DNA of 64,000 nt from CAYFZO01 sp965223735 (GTDB lineage: Bacteria; Pseudomonadota; Gammaproteobacteria; Poriferisulfidales; Oxydemutatoraceae): contig OZ245010.1 of the NCBI GenBank assembly GCA_965223735.1, forward strand, positions 930,001 to 994,000, read 5' to 3'. The notes beneath the pieces are model-generated. The model was not told the DNA's origin. It did no database searches and saw only the letters and a list, made by a program, of their open reading frames with translations. Numbering within the stretch: position 1 is the first letter of the stretch; every line of letters begins with the position of its first letter. Below are positions 1-9,215 of this stretch, piece after piece. The position numbers and the translations under genes are program-made.

Positions 1-670
1 CAAGCTTGTTTCGCGCGTCCCCGACCTTCGTTAACCTCTTTGCTTCTCTCACAAGCCTGTCCTTAAATTCACCCTCCAGCTTTTCAAGCCTGCTTTTCCT
101 CGCATCCCCCACCAGACCCTTCTTCTTTATTTCCCCAAGTGCAGTTTCCAAGCTTTCAAGCTTGCTTCGTGCATGCTTTACTTTCTTCAACTCCTCTTCT
201 TCCACCTTTACTTTCTCAAGTCCGTCCTTAAGTTCAGCTCCCAAACCTTCAAGCTTGTTTCGCGCATCCTCTACCAGCCCCTTCTTCCCCACCTCCTCGA
301 GTGCGGTTTTCAAGCCCTCAAGCTCGCTTTGCACGTCCCATGCCAGATCCTTCTCTTCTACCTCCCCAAGCGCAATCTCCAGGTCTTTAAGCTTGTTTTG
401 CGCATCCCTCATCAGCCTTTTCATTTCTTGTTTTACTTTCTCAAATTCAGCTTCCAAACCTTCAAGCTTGTCTTGCGCATCTCTTACCAGCTCCTTCTCT
501 TCTACCTCCCAAAGTTTGGGTTTCAGGCTCTCAAGCTTGCTTTGCGCATCTCTTACCAGCCCCTTCTTTTCCACCTTCCCAAGTTTGGTTTCCAGTTCTT
601 CAATCTCGCTCTGCGCGTCCCTTACCAGATCCTCCTTTTTCACTTTCTCAAGCTTGGATTTCAAGTCCCC
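1..670 (-). repeat. Degenerate 69-bp tandem repeats coding for 23-residue coiled-coil units
   Basis: On the minus strand the C-terminal coding part of the hydrolase-like gene consists of about eight units, most of them 69 bp long, each containing a variant of LVRDAQSKLEGL. Units at roughly 310-590 are the most regular; others carry 2- to 8-residue insertions. The pyrimidine-rich plus strand produces two long spurious frames over this stretch. Twenty-three is three heptads plus two residues, which is compatible with a long coiled coil containing regular skips. Confidence 0.75.
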
Positions 671-1735
671 AAGCTTTTCTCCTGTTTCCCGCGTAATACT
701 GTAATCTGCATCTATAGTCTCAAAAACATTCTTTAAATTTTCGTCTTTAGCAATCTTGACTTTGTGCTTTTTACTTCCTTCAGACCAGTTTGGGTGATCA
801 TCAAGAAATTCTAGCGCGCCTTTTGCACGCTTATTGAAATCTTCCAACTTAAAAAGTAAATCCTTCTGGAAAAGTAAATCCTTCTGGCCCGGGTGATCAT
901 CACCGGCACTTGGAGAGGGATCAGCTCTTATATGTTCCAACAAAATTCGGGAAAGAGGCTTGATTACATTCTTATCAGACCAATATTTGGTGTGACAGCG
1001 TAGATTCCATGAAGTAAAAATGCCTCCTACATTAATAGGGTGATCTTTAATATCCTCGAATGGTTTCCCCAGTTGCTTTAACGGCCAACCCAATACATCA
1101 TCGGGGTCATAGTAATTATCCCACCTGAATTCTTTCTTCGCTGCTATGTCGAAACACTTACGATCATTCTCAGCTATCCCTGAAACGAATACTGGAATAT
1201 TGCATCCTGTCGTAACCAAGTTCCTCAACGAATGCAATTTAACAAAAGCCAGTTCATCAGAAGGAAGTCCTGGATTGTTTTTAAAAATATGGTTGCCATT
1301 TTCAGCATCCCACAAATAATTTGAAATCACCTGACAGCCAAGAGATTGAGCAATGATCACAACAGGTTTCGAGTTTTCACCCCCGCTGAGATCCTTATAG
1401 GCCTCTTTCAAGGCGTTCATTATTTCTGTTTGCGCCTTAATATATGCTTTTGCCTCTTCGGTGCGGGCGCTGCGCTCAAGAGAGCCCGCGTCGCCGAAAC
1501 CAAACAAGACGAATTTTCTTAGCGACTTAAAATCAACCTTGTTCTCTGACTTGATCTTTCGCCATAATCGATCCTGATGGCCCTGCAGTGTTGAGTCATA
1601 CCTCACATTTTGGAAAGAGACCTTCTCCCACTTATCTTTAAGACGCCTTCTCAGGCCCTTTTCCAAACCTGCATAGTAATTATCCTTGCGTTCTCCCATG
1701 CCATGGAGTGTGATCAATGCCACCTTTTTACTCAT
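1..1735 (-). CDS. Alpha/beta-hydrolase-like protein with repetitive coiled-coil tail (3' end outside window)
   Basis: Open from the ATG at 1735 to the window edge, about 578 codons without a stop, so the C-terminus is missing. The N-terminus has an oxyanion-type HGMG motif (ITLHGMGERK) and, near residue 125, a nucleophile-elbow-like AQSLG in place of the usual GxSxG; this suggests a serine hydrolase or lipase fold. A region rich in Trp and Tyr follows. From about residue 355 the protein turns into charged helices built from 23-residue units with the core LVRDAQSKLE, predicted as coiled coil. It lies 198 bp downstream of the SUMF1-domain gene on the same strand and may share its transcript. 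Substrate unknown. The hydrolase fold is inferred from two motifs; the open frame and the repeats are direct observations. Confidence 0.72.
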   Translation of the reverse strand, partial: MSKKVALITLHGMGERKDNYYAGLEKGLRRRLKDKWEKVSFQNVRYDSTLQGHQDRLWRKIKSENKVDFKSLRKFVLFGFGDAGSLERSARTEEAKAYIKAQTEIMNALKEAYKDLSGGENSKPVVIIAQSLGCQVISNYLWDAENGNHIFKNNPGLPSDELAFVKLHSLRNLVTTGCNIPVFVSGIAENDRKCFDIAAKKEFRWDNYYDPDDVLGWPLKQLGKPFEDIKDHPINVGGIFTSWNLRCHTKYWSDKNVIKPLSRILLEHIRADPSPSAGDDHPGQKDLLFQKDLLFKLEDFNKRAKGALEFLDDHPNWSEGSKKHKVKIAKDENLKNVFETIDADYSITRETGEKLGDLKSKLEKVKKEDLVRDAQSEIEELETKLGKVEKKGLVRDAQSKLESLKPKLWEVEEKELVRDAQDKLEGLEAEFEKVKQEMKRLMRDAQNKLKDLEIALGEVEEKDLAWDVQSELEGLKTALEEVGKKGLVEDARNKLEGLGAELKDGLEKVKVEEEELKKVKHARSKLESLETALGEIKKKGLVGDARKSRLEKLEGEFKDRLVREAKRLTKVGDARNKL

Positions 1736-1755
1736 TTTTACTCATTTTTCTCTCC
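1728..1755 (-). promoter_or_regulatory. Duplicated translation start of the hydrolase-like gene
   Basis: The sequence ATGAGTAAAA occurs twice, 10 bp apart. The Shine-Dalgarno AGGAGAG sits 5 nt before the first ATG (1745), which opens only a five-codon frame, MSKNE, whose TAA overlaps the second start region. The long frame begins at the second ATG (1735). Translation of the long gene would therefore need re-initiation or a weaker site. Confidence 0.5.
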
Positions 1756-1933
1756 TGCCTGTTGCTTGCCTTCCGGTACAACCACCATCTCCATCTTCAG
1801 GCAATGTCTGCCCTTGCACCCCGCGCCACCCTGTCCCGTCGGCCCACGGCCACGTCACGGGCCGACGCCGCCTCACGGCGGCGCGGCTCGCTCACGCTCG
1901 CCGTCAAGGGTCCAAGCATCAAGCGCCAAGGGA

Positions 1934-2818
1934 TCATAAGTCCTGAGCCAACCGGAACCCGCCATTGTGGACCCGGTCGACGCGGTTGCTCCAGTTGCGG
2001 GCCGCCGCACGCAGGTCCCCGGCGTCGCCGTCGCCCCAGGAGCCCCCGCGAAGCACGCGAATCCTGACGCCCTCAATATCCTTGACATCATCGCACCCGC
2101 GCGTCCAGGCACTGCCATCGACAGGCGCCCCCCTGTAATCCTCATGCCAGCAATCCTCCACCCACTCCCACACGTTCCCATGCATATCATGCAAACCGAA
2201 CCCGTTCGCCCTGAAACGCCCCACCGGGGACGTGTACTGATACCCGTCATTGCAATGAAAACCTCCGCACTTGTAACCGACAGGGCAAAGACTATCGTCA
2301 AAGCAGTTGGCGTTGCCGCGAAGCGACGCCTCACTGTTGCCGGAATAATACTGGGTTTCGGTCCCCGCCCGCGCCGCATACTCCCATTCCGCCTCCGTCA
2401 GCAGACGGTACCGCTTCCCCATCTCCCGCCTCAGCCACTCGACATACGCTTTGACGTGATCCCAACTCACGCACACCACCGGGTGTTGACCCGTCTGGCT
2501 GAAACCGGGATTGCGCCAGTCGGCATTGGCATCGAAGACCACCTTTTCCTCACCTTGATCCCACCTCCAACAACCACTGCCCGCATCGTAGCCCGTCGCC
2601 TTGACAAACGCCGCAAACTGCGCCCGCGTCACTTCATGTTTGCTCACCGCGAAGGACTTGATCCGAACCGTATGCACCGGACGCTCATCATCGTAGCCCC
2701 CGCCCTGAAGGTCCCCCATCCAGAAACTCCCGCCCGGCAACACCACCATCTCCGGCTCCCAGGCAATCCCATCACCGGAAAGAAGCAGCAGACAACAAGA
2801 CAGCAACGCGGAACGCAC
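1934..2818 (-). CDS. Exported SUMF1/FGE-sulfatase-domain protein
   Basis: 294 residues. An N-terminal hydrophobic stretch (LLSCCLLLLSG) looks like a signal peptide. The rest is a formylglycine-generating-enzyme-type (SUMF1, C-type-lectin-like) domain: MVVLPGGSFWMG at the start, HPVVCVSWDHVKAYVEWL and LLTEAEWEYAARAG in the middle, HGNVWEWVEDC and RVLRGGSWGDGD near the end, closing with GGFRLAQ. True FGE enzymes have a catalytic Cys just after the RGGSW motif; here that segment has none, so formylglycine generation is unlikely and a binding or modification role is more probable. It precedes the hydrolase-like gene on the same strand. A G16 tract lies 54 bp upstream of its start. Confidence 0.85.
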   Translation of the reverse strand: MRSALLSCCLLLLSGDGIAWEPEMVVLPGGSFWMGDLQGGGYDDERPVHTVRIKSFAVSKHEVTRAQFAAFVKATGYDAGSGCWRWDQGEEKVVFDANADWRNPGFSQTGQHPVVCVSWDHVKAYVEWLRREMGKRYRLLTEAEWEYAARAGTETQYYSGNSEASLRGNANCFDDSLCPVGYKCGGFHCNDGYQYTSPVGRFRANGFGLHDMHGNVWEWVEDCWHEDYRGAPVDGSAWTRGCDDVKDIEGVRIRVLRGGSWGDGDAGDLRAAARNWSNRVDRVHNGGFRLAQDL

Positions 2819-2871
2819 CGTGGAGACCAGGCGCGCTTCGAAATCGAAATCGGTTTTTACAGTTTGCTCAA

Positions 2872-2887
2872 GGGGGGGGGGGGGGGG
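2872..2887. repeat. Homopolymer of 16 G
   Basis: Sixteen consecutive G on the plus strand (C on the minus strand), 54 bp upstream of the SUMF1-protein start and next to an inverted repeat. Tracts of this length change by slippage, so promoter-spacing phase variation is possible; an assembly miscount is the alternative. Confidence 0.9.
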
Positions 2888-2891
2888 CAGT

Positions 2892-2940
2892 CTTTCGGGC
2901 CAAGGTCACAAACTGACCTTCGGGCGCGCCTGCCCGAAAG
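2892..2940. repeat. Nested inverted repeat next to the G tract
   Basis: Outer arms CTTTCGGGC (2892-2900) and GCCCGAAAG (2932-2940) enclose inner arms AAGGTCA (2902-2908) and TGACCTT (2914-2920). It could be a terminator-like hairpin or a mobile-element end; there is no T run. It sits between the SUMF1 gene and the ISNCY relic. Confidence 0.6.
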
Positions 2941-2946
2941 AAGGTT

Positions 2947-4315
2947 TTGTATGAAGCGACAATGCTCATAAGGGGAACAGCTATACCACCGAAATCAAGT
3001 AATATCAACTCAATGTATAAGGCCGTGTTAGCCCAAAGGTGTGATCGGCTGGAACTGATCCGGCGAGTGCAAGCCGGAGAGCTGAAACAAGCTCGGGCGG
3101 CAACCAGGATGGGGGTATCCGAACGCCACTTCCGGCGCCTGCTCAAGCGGTTTCGCCGCCACGGGCGGTCAGGGCTGGTCTCCCGGCGGCGCGGCGCACC
3201 TTCCAACCACCGTTTGCCCGACGCGACCCGCCGTCGCGCCCTTGAACTCATCAGGGAACGCTACGCCGACTTCGGGCCGACCTTCGCGCACGAGAAGCTT
3301 ATGGCGCTGCACCGCGACAAGTTTGACCGCAGCTTCAGTGTTGAAACGCTGCGACGATGAATGATCCAAGAGCAGTTGTGGAGCAAGCGTTCACGGCGTA
3401 CGCCCCGCATTCACCAGCCGCGTTTCGGGGAGATGCTCCAGATAGGCGGCAGCCTGCACGACTGGTTTGAAGGCCGGGGTCGTCCGTGCACCCTGATCGC
3501 CTTTATCGACGATGCCACTTCCGCGGTCACCGAGTGGCGTTTTTGCGAAGCCGAAACCACGTTCAACCACTTCGCCTGCCTGAAGCGGCACCTGCACCGC
3601 TACGGGCGCCCGGCCAGCGTGTATTCAGACCGCCACGGCATCTTCCGGGTCAATGCCAGGGAACAGTGGCAGCCGCACAAAAAGACACAATTCGCCCGCG
3701 CCCCGGGGCAATTGGAGATCAGGTTGATCTGCGCCAGAACGCCACAGGCCAAGGGGCGCATTGAACGCTTGTTCCAGACCGTCCAGGATCGGTTGGTCAG
3801 GGAATTGCGGTTGCAGGGCGTCAGCACCATTGAGCAGGCCAACGCCTTTATCGATTAATACCGCGAAACCTTCAATGAGAAATTCGCAAAATCCCCGGCA
3901 GATCTGAATGACGCGCATCGTGGGCTGCATTGGAGTGACAGGGAACTGCAACTCATCCTGTCCAAACAACGTTGCAGAATCCTGTCACGGAACCTCATCT
4001 GCCAATACCACACCGTCCAATACCTGGTGCAGACAAGCAAACCTTGCTATGCCATGCGCGGTGCTGCGGTAACCGTGTGTGAACACGTCGGCGGCGAGGT
4101 GGTCATATTATACAAGGGACGCGAACTGTCCTGCCGGGTTCACGCGCAACACGAGCCGGGGCCCGCACTGGTGGATGAGAAAGAGGTGTCGCAGCGGGTG
4201 GACGAGGTGCTGCACCGGCAGGGGGAAGATGGCCGCAAACCGGCGCCAGCGCATCCGTGGAGGCGCTGGAACCCCGGTTATTTGAGTTCCGGGCGCAGGC
4301 TGCTGACCGGACATT
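2947..4315 (+). pseudogene. ISNCY-type DDE transposase relic with two in-frame stops
   Basis: One frame runs from 2947 (better start ATG 3013) through two stops, TGA at 3358 and TAA at 3856, and continues to about 4315. The N-terminus is a helix-turn-helix (KQARAATRMGVSERHFRRLL). The integrase core follows with GEMLQIGGSLHDWFEGRG and IAFIDDATS, then ARTPQAKGRIERLFQTVQDR, which are hallmarks recalled from ISNCY-family transposases. At the first stop the family has Trp (LRRWMI), so TGG became TGA. The frame is otherwise continuous, so this is point-mutation decay, not a collapsed assembly. No terminal inverted repeats could be fixed with confidence; 4316-4530 holds nothing recognisable. Confidence 0.8.
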
Positions 4316-4536
4316 TCTACTTTGGTTTGACACAATGCGTTGAACCGCCCCCGCAACCTGGTCGCCGAACCCTGTTTCAGGCCTGCCTGAGTTGCCACGG
4401 CACCTGCCCGCGGGGCGTCACCCCCATCAACAACGCCGACCGGCAACCCGCACGTCAACTTCGGGATGACCCTGATAGCCGCCGCACAATTCATATTATG
4501 GTGGGCAATGATATATTTAACTCACGTGTCGATCAA

Positions 4537-5402
4537 ATGAAAACACACAGGACTATCAGATACCGTTTGCCTCCGCGCACACGGGCGAAAGCCGCCGTGT
4601 TGCACGGCACGGCGGGTGCCTGCCGCTTTGCATGGAACTGTTTTACCGGGAAATTGCGCAAGGACTGGACGCCTATCAGGTGGGGCAGGTGTTGTTGTTC
4701 GAGGACAATCCCTACGCAAATGCCAAACCGGTCAGCGGCACGGTCAAGTTTGAAGGTGATAACCGGTATGCCTGCATTATGTACGAAGTGAAGCTTGCGG
4801 AGGCGGACGCCGATCCTGCCTGCGCCGTCGGCATTGACCGGAACGTCGGGCAGATCGCATTGTCGGACGGGACGATTTATCGCCTGCCGGATACGGCAAG
4901 GCTGGAAGCCCGCAAGCGGCGCTGCCAATGAATAATGGTGCGCCGCGACTGCGGCAGCAGAAAGTTGGAGCGCAAGGCGTCAGGCCGTTATCTGCGGGCG
5001 CGCCGTTTATCGCAAAAGACTGCCGCCTGTATTGTTCAGGCACGGACCAACTGATGCCATCAGATCTCAAGAAAGATAGCGAGCAAGTATGGCGTGGTGT
5101 ATCTGGAGGATTTGAACACGAAAGGGATGATCGCCTCGGCAAAGGGGACGGCGGAACAGGCGGGCAGGAATGTAAAAGTGAAAGCCGGTTTGAACCGGGC
5201 GATACTGGGGAATGGATGGGGTAAGCTTGAGTGGTATTTGTCGTACAAGGCAGCGGTGGTGGTAAAAGCGCCCGCTGCATATACCGACCGGACCTGCCGC
5301 GCCTGCGGATCTGTTGAGGCAGGCAACCGGACTTCACAGGCTGTATTTCACTGCGTGAAGCGCGGCCATCGGGACAATGCGGATGTAATTGAATGTTCCG
5401 GC
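4537..5402 (+). pseudogene. tnpB: TnpB (IS200/IS605-type RNA-guided nuclease) relic
   Basis: Pieces of one TnpB are spread over two frames. 4537-4630 gives the N-terminus (TIRYRLPPRTRAKAAVLHGT). After a frameshift near 4632 a second frame carries GIDRNVGQIALSDG, the RuvC-I region with its catalytic Asp. A TGA at 4929 and another near 5052 interrupt it. Then come VVYLEDLNTKGM (RuvC-II Glu), the zinc-finger CRACGSVEAGNR and GHRDNADV (RuvC-III Asp). The motifs are in the right order but the gene cannot make a full protein. It abuts the ISNCY relic upstream, and its right end is the repeat at 5403-5510. No tnpA was seen. Confidence 0.85.
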
Positions 5403-5505
5403 CCTCGGGAATGGGGCTGCTGCACATGGAGGTGGCGGGGTGGCCTGTGAAGCATGAAATGGGTATTTCGGCTTGCGCCCTTGTGACGTGAGCCAAGTAT
5501 ATTAT
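5393..5505 (+). repeat. IS605-type element right end, copy 1
   Basis: About 110 bp directly after the TnpB relic are clearly similar to 48255-48405. The shared core reads TTCGGCTTGCGCCC and ends in AAGTATATT. In IS605-type elements the region after tnpB is the transposase-recognised right end and the 3' part of the guide RNA, so this is the likely element boundary. It ends about 15 bp before hyuA. Confidence 0.65.
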
Positions 5506-5519
5506 TCCCTGATGACCGC

Positions 5520-7457
5520 ATGAAACTACTCGGCGTTGACACGGGCGGCACTTTCACCGACCTGATCCTGTTTGACGGCAAGCGGTTCCGGGTACACAAG
5601 CAATTGTCAACACCCGATGCCCCTGAAAATGCGATCGTCAAAGGTCTGCACGCACTCGGCCTTGAACCCGAACAGGCGCCTGATATGGTGCACGGGTCAA
5701 CCGTCGGCACCAACGCGGTACTCGAAGGCAGGGGCGTCAAAACCGCCTACGTCACCAACCGGGGCTTCGGCGACGTGTTGACGATCGGGCGCCAGGCGCG
5801 ACCGGAGATCTACCGACTGACACCCGCGCCGGTGCCGCCACCGGTGGCGCCGGCGCTGTGCCTCGAAACCGGCGGACGGCTCGGCGCGTGCGGCGCACTG
5901 ATCGAAGACCTGAACCCCGACGATATCGAAACATTGAAACGGCGCCTCGCCGAACTCGCGCCCGAGGCGGTCGCGATCAATTTACTGTTCTCATTTGTAG
6001 AAGATCGTTTCGAGCGGATGATCGAAGACGCCCTGAAATCAACTTACTTCGTGTCGCGCTCCTCGCGTGTACTCGCCGAGCATCGCGAATACGAACGCGG
6101 CATTGCAACCTGGCTGAACAGTTATATCGGCCCGATCATGCAGCGCTATCTGAAACGTCTCGACACCCTGCTGCCGACGGCGAAGATCAGCGTCATGCAG
6201 AGCCACGGAAAAACCGTCGGCGTCGAACAGGCCGGCGATTACGCGGTCAACCTATTGTTGTCAGGGCCGGCGGGCGGCGTGATCGCGGCGCGTCATCTCG
6301 CGGCAGCGGCCGACATCCACAAAGTGCTGAGTTTCGACATGGGCGGCACCTCGACCGACGTGTCGATCATCGACGGCGACCCGTACCTAACAACCGAAGG
6401 GCGCATCGGGCCTTACCCGGTCGCGACACCGATGATCGATATCCACACGATCGGAGCGGGCGGCGGTTCGATCGCCTACATAGACGAAGGCGGCCTGCTG
6501 CGCGTCGGCCCGCAGTCGGCCGGCGCCTCCCCCGGCCCCGCCTGCTACGGGCGCGGCGGCGACAAACCGACGGTCACAGACGCCAACCTGCTGCTCGGAC
6601 GCCTGCCTGAAAAACTCGGCGACGCATTAACACTGGACCGCGCCGCCGCTGCGCGGGTGTTTGAACCGCCGGCCAGAGCGCTCGACAAAAGCATCACCGA
6701 CACCGCGCAGGGTGTCATCGATATCGTCAATGAACAGATGAGGCAGGCACTCAGGGTCATGTCGGTGCAGAAAGGGTACGACCCGGCGGAATTCATGCTC
6801 GTCGGTTTCGGTGCAGCCGGCGGCCTGCATATATGTAAACTGGCTGAGGGTCTGAAGATACGCAAGGCGATGATACCGGTTCACGCCGGCGTACTATCCG
6901 CGCTCGGAATGCTGGTCGCGCCGCGCGGCCTGCAACAGTCGCGCACGATCAGCACCAACATCGCCGACGCCGACCAGCAAACGGTTGACACCGTTTACGA
7001 GCAACTGCGCAAGGAGGCCCGCGACAAAATGCAGATACAGGGAATTCAGGCCATCGACATCGTCGAGACAGCGGAGTTGTACTATCAGGGTCAATCGCAC
7101 TGCCTGACCCTCGCGCGCTGCCCCTTGCCGGAACTCGAGCGGGCATTTCACGCCGCGCACGAAAGGCGCCACAACTACACGCTCGATATACCAGTGGAAC
7201 TGGTCACATTGCGGGTCCGCGCCTCCTCGGCGTCACCGCTCGAGACCGCCCGCATCAACGCCGACCACGAAGACCGACCAGCGCCCGCACCAAGCCCCAA
7301 ACCCGGCGCACCGCCGCTGTATCAACGCGCCGACCTCACGCGCAGGACCGTCACGGGGCCCGCCGTGATCACCGAGGCGACCGCCACCGTTTACGTCGGG
7401 CAGGGTTGGCGCGCATCACTCGACGATTGCGGCAACCTGTATCTCGAAAACTCATGA
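5520..7457 (+). CDS. hyuA: Hydantoinase A / N-methylhydantoinase (ATP-hydrolysing) family protein
   Basis: 645 residues of the HyuA/oxoprolinase A family, which uses an actin-like ATPase fold to open cyclic amides or carboxylate related substrates. It begins GVDTGGTFTDLIL, has HGSTVGTNAVLEG and later LSFDMGGTSTDVSII plus GPACYGRGG, all family signatures. The family normally works with a HyuB partner encoded next door; none is present, because the following gene is a glycosylase overlapping by 4 bp (ATGA). The substrate cannot be told. The IS605-type right end finishes just upstream, so the original promoter may have been altered. No frame damage is seen. Confidence 0.88.
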   Translation: MKLLGVDTGGTFTDLILFDGKRFRVHKQLSTPDAPENAIVKGLHALGLEPEQAPDMVHGSTVGTNAVLEGRGVKTAYVTNRGFGDVLTIGRQARPEIYRLTPAPVPPPVAPALCLETGGRLGACGALIEDLNPDDIETLKRRLAELAPEAVAINLLFSFVEDRFERMIEDALKSTYFVSRSSRVLAEHREYERGIATWLNSYIGPIMQRYLKRLDTLLPTAKISVMQSHGKTVGVEQAGDYAVNLLLSGPAGGVIAARHLAAAADIHKVLSFDMGGTSTDVSIIDGDPYLTTEGRIGPYPVATPMIDIHTIGAGGGSIAYIDEGGLLRVGPQSAGASPGPACYGRGGDKPTVTDANLLLGRLPEKLGDALTLDRAAAARVFEPPARALDKSITDTAQGVIDIVNEQMRQALRVMSVQKGYDPAEFMLVGFGAAGGLHICKLAEGLKIRKAMIPVHAGVLSALGMLVAPRGLQQSRTISTNIADADQQTVDTVYEQLRKEARDKMQIQGIQAIDIVETAELYYQGQSHCLTLARCPLPELERAFHAAHERRHNYTLDIPVELVTLRVRASSASPLETARINADHEDRPAPAPSPKPGAPPLYQRADLTRRTVTGPAVITEATATVYVGQGWRASLDDCGNLYLENS

Positions 7458-7954
7458 GCAAAGTCACGGGGTTTCCACCGATTCTTCCGCGCAGACCGAA
7501 AATACTGATACTCGGCTCGATGCCGAGCACGGAATCTTTGCGGTGCCGCGAGTACTACGCGCACCCGAAAAACGCTTTCTGGAAGATCATGAGCGCGTTG
7601 CTCGGATTTGCGCCGGATCTTGCCTACGGCAAGCGCGTCGCTGCATTGCGCCGCGCGAACATCGCCCTGTGGGACGTACTCAAGGCCTGCGAGCGCGACG
7701 GCAGCCTCGACGCGGCAATCGTGCCCGCGAGCGAGAAACCGAACGCGATCGCCGCCATCCTGAACGAGAAGACGTCCATCGCTGCGGTGTTCCTGAACGG
7801 GAAAAAAGCGGGCGCCTCATTGCGGCGGCACTTGCGGCTGCCGATCGACGCGGCACCCGACACGATCGAACTGCCGTCCACAAGCCCCGCCCATGCACGG
7901 CTGACTTTTGAACAGAAACTCGCGGCCTGGCGCGTAATCTGCGACTATCTTTGA
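7454..7954 (+). CDS. DNA-deoxyinosine (hypoxanthine) glycosylase, UDG superfamily
   Basis: 166 residues. Start chosen at ATG 7454 because it overlaps the hyuA stop as ATGA and puts the fold at the N-terminus. KILILGSMPSTESL and YYAHPKNAFWKIM match family 6 of the uracil-DNA glycosylase superfamily (Hdg), where the Asn after HP is the key residue; ELPSTSPAHAR is the C-terminal substrate loop. Such enzymes remove hypoxanthine from deaminated adenine. Translational coupling to hyuA is likely. Its 3' end overlaps the convergent methylase relic by 10 bp. Confidence 0.85.
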   Translation: MSKVTGFPPILPRRPKILILGSMPSTESLRCREYYAHPKNAFWKIMSALLGFAPDLAYGKRVAALRRANIALWDVLKACERDGSLDAAIVPASEKPNAIAAILNEKTSIAAVFLNGKKAGASLRRHLRLPIDAAPDTIELPSTSPAHARLTFEQKLAAWRVICDYL

Positions 7955-9133
7955 CCGGAAAGCCGTCTCTCGGACACGGCGCAATATGCTTTCGAGATAT
8001 CGATTCCAAGATAACGGCGCCCTATTTTCTTGGCAACCACACAAATGGTTCCCGCCCCGTTGAACGGCTCCAGAACAATATCGTTTTTGAAACTGAAAAG
8101 AGCCAACGCCCGGTGCACTAATTCCTCTGGAAACATCGCGGGGTGACCGTATTCGTCCATGTTTCTTTCCGGCGCTACAGACCATTTTGCATAAACCCAG
8201 TTTTTGAAATCATCGCCGGATATGTCGGCATCCTCTTTTTTGCCTGTTTTCTTAAGTGAACCCTTGCAAAAAACTTCAAGAAATTCCCGGCTGTACTTCA
8301 TGTACGGATTGGAGGAGCTCTTCCAGCTTCCCCAAGCCGTGTACTTGCAGTTGTAGTTATTTTTCTCCCACAGGATCTCGCTTTTCCATATCAGTTTTTT
8401 CATTGGCCGGGTAATTTCTGATAATGTGATGCGAAGGAATATAATTGGAATACAACGGCTGCACATTGATTATCAGCCGACCGCCATAAACTAGAACCCG
8501 TACACACTCATCCAGCACTGAAAACAGCTTGCCAAAGTAAGCATTCCAATCAACGGCATCATCATCGTCTGTCGCATAGTTCAGCCCGAAGTTATAAGGA
8601 GGAGATGTAAATACCAGATCGATGCAGTTGTCGGGGAGATTTTTAAGAAACCTTTCACTGTCTTCACAGATGATCTTATTTTCATATTCGAAGGGTAATT
8701 GATTCCTTGCTTCCCGATAATTATTGTCCTCGGCATAAAAATACTTTCCTCTGGCTTTTTCTTTATCTTTTCTGCCCGTCACTTTTCTTTCTGCGTTATA
8801 TCCCTGATAGACGCGGCGTTTCCCGCGTATCCCGTAACTCTTGATGCTCTCTATAGCTCTTAAAATGCTCTCCGCCAACAACTCATCCGAGTCTTCCTTG
8901 ACAATGGTCTGCAAATATTCCCGCAAAGCGGTCATATCCACAGAATGCAGATAAAGCACAAGACAACGCCCGCCGGTCTCCCAAGTCAACTTCAGATCCC
9001 AATGCTTCTTGCCCGCAACATGGATTCCGGCGGCAATTCGCTCGACCGCTTCCTCATCTTCAAATCCGGGCAACGGAATTTCCTTATAGGAGATCCCGCC
9101 ATTGGAAGAAAAGTTTCCGGCTATTTTATGCAT
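7945..9133 (-). pseudogene. DNA methyltransferase (SPPY type) with a frameshift
   Basis: Two frames make one beta-class methylase. The N-terminal piece (9133 to about 8400) carries CIDLVFTSPPYNFGLNYA (motif IV) and GGRLIINVQPLYSNYIPSHH. The C-terminal piece (about 8410 to 7945) carries WKSEILWEKNNYNCKYTAWG, HPAMFPEELVHRAL and LEPFNGAGTICVVAKK (motif I). They join around 8395-8410, where the minus strand has a run of six A, a typical one-base slip site. Either a true frameshift, a sequencing error or a phase-variable switch. The neighbouring restriction gene, if any, is not identified. Recognition sequence unknown. Confidence 0.85.
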
Positions 9134-9215
9134 CAGAAATCCCCGACAGTTACTCTATGACATGATGCTGGTGTATGAGGGCAGAAACATACAGGACCTC
9201 CAGCCTGATTAAAAA

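Noticed and set aside
6..736. Two long plus-strand reading frames rich in Ser, Leu and Phe
   Set aside because: They are antisense shadows of the coiled-coil repeats on the minus strand; composition and lack of start signals give them away.
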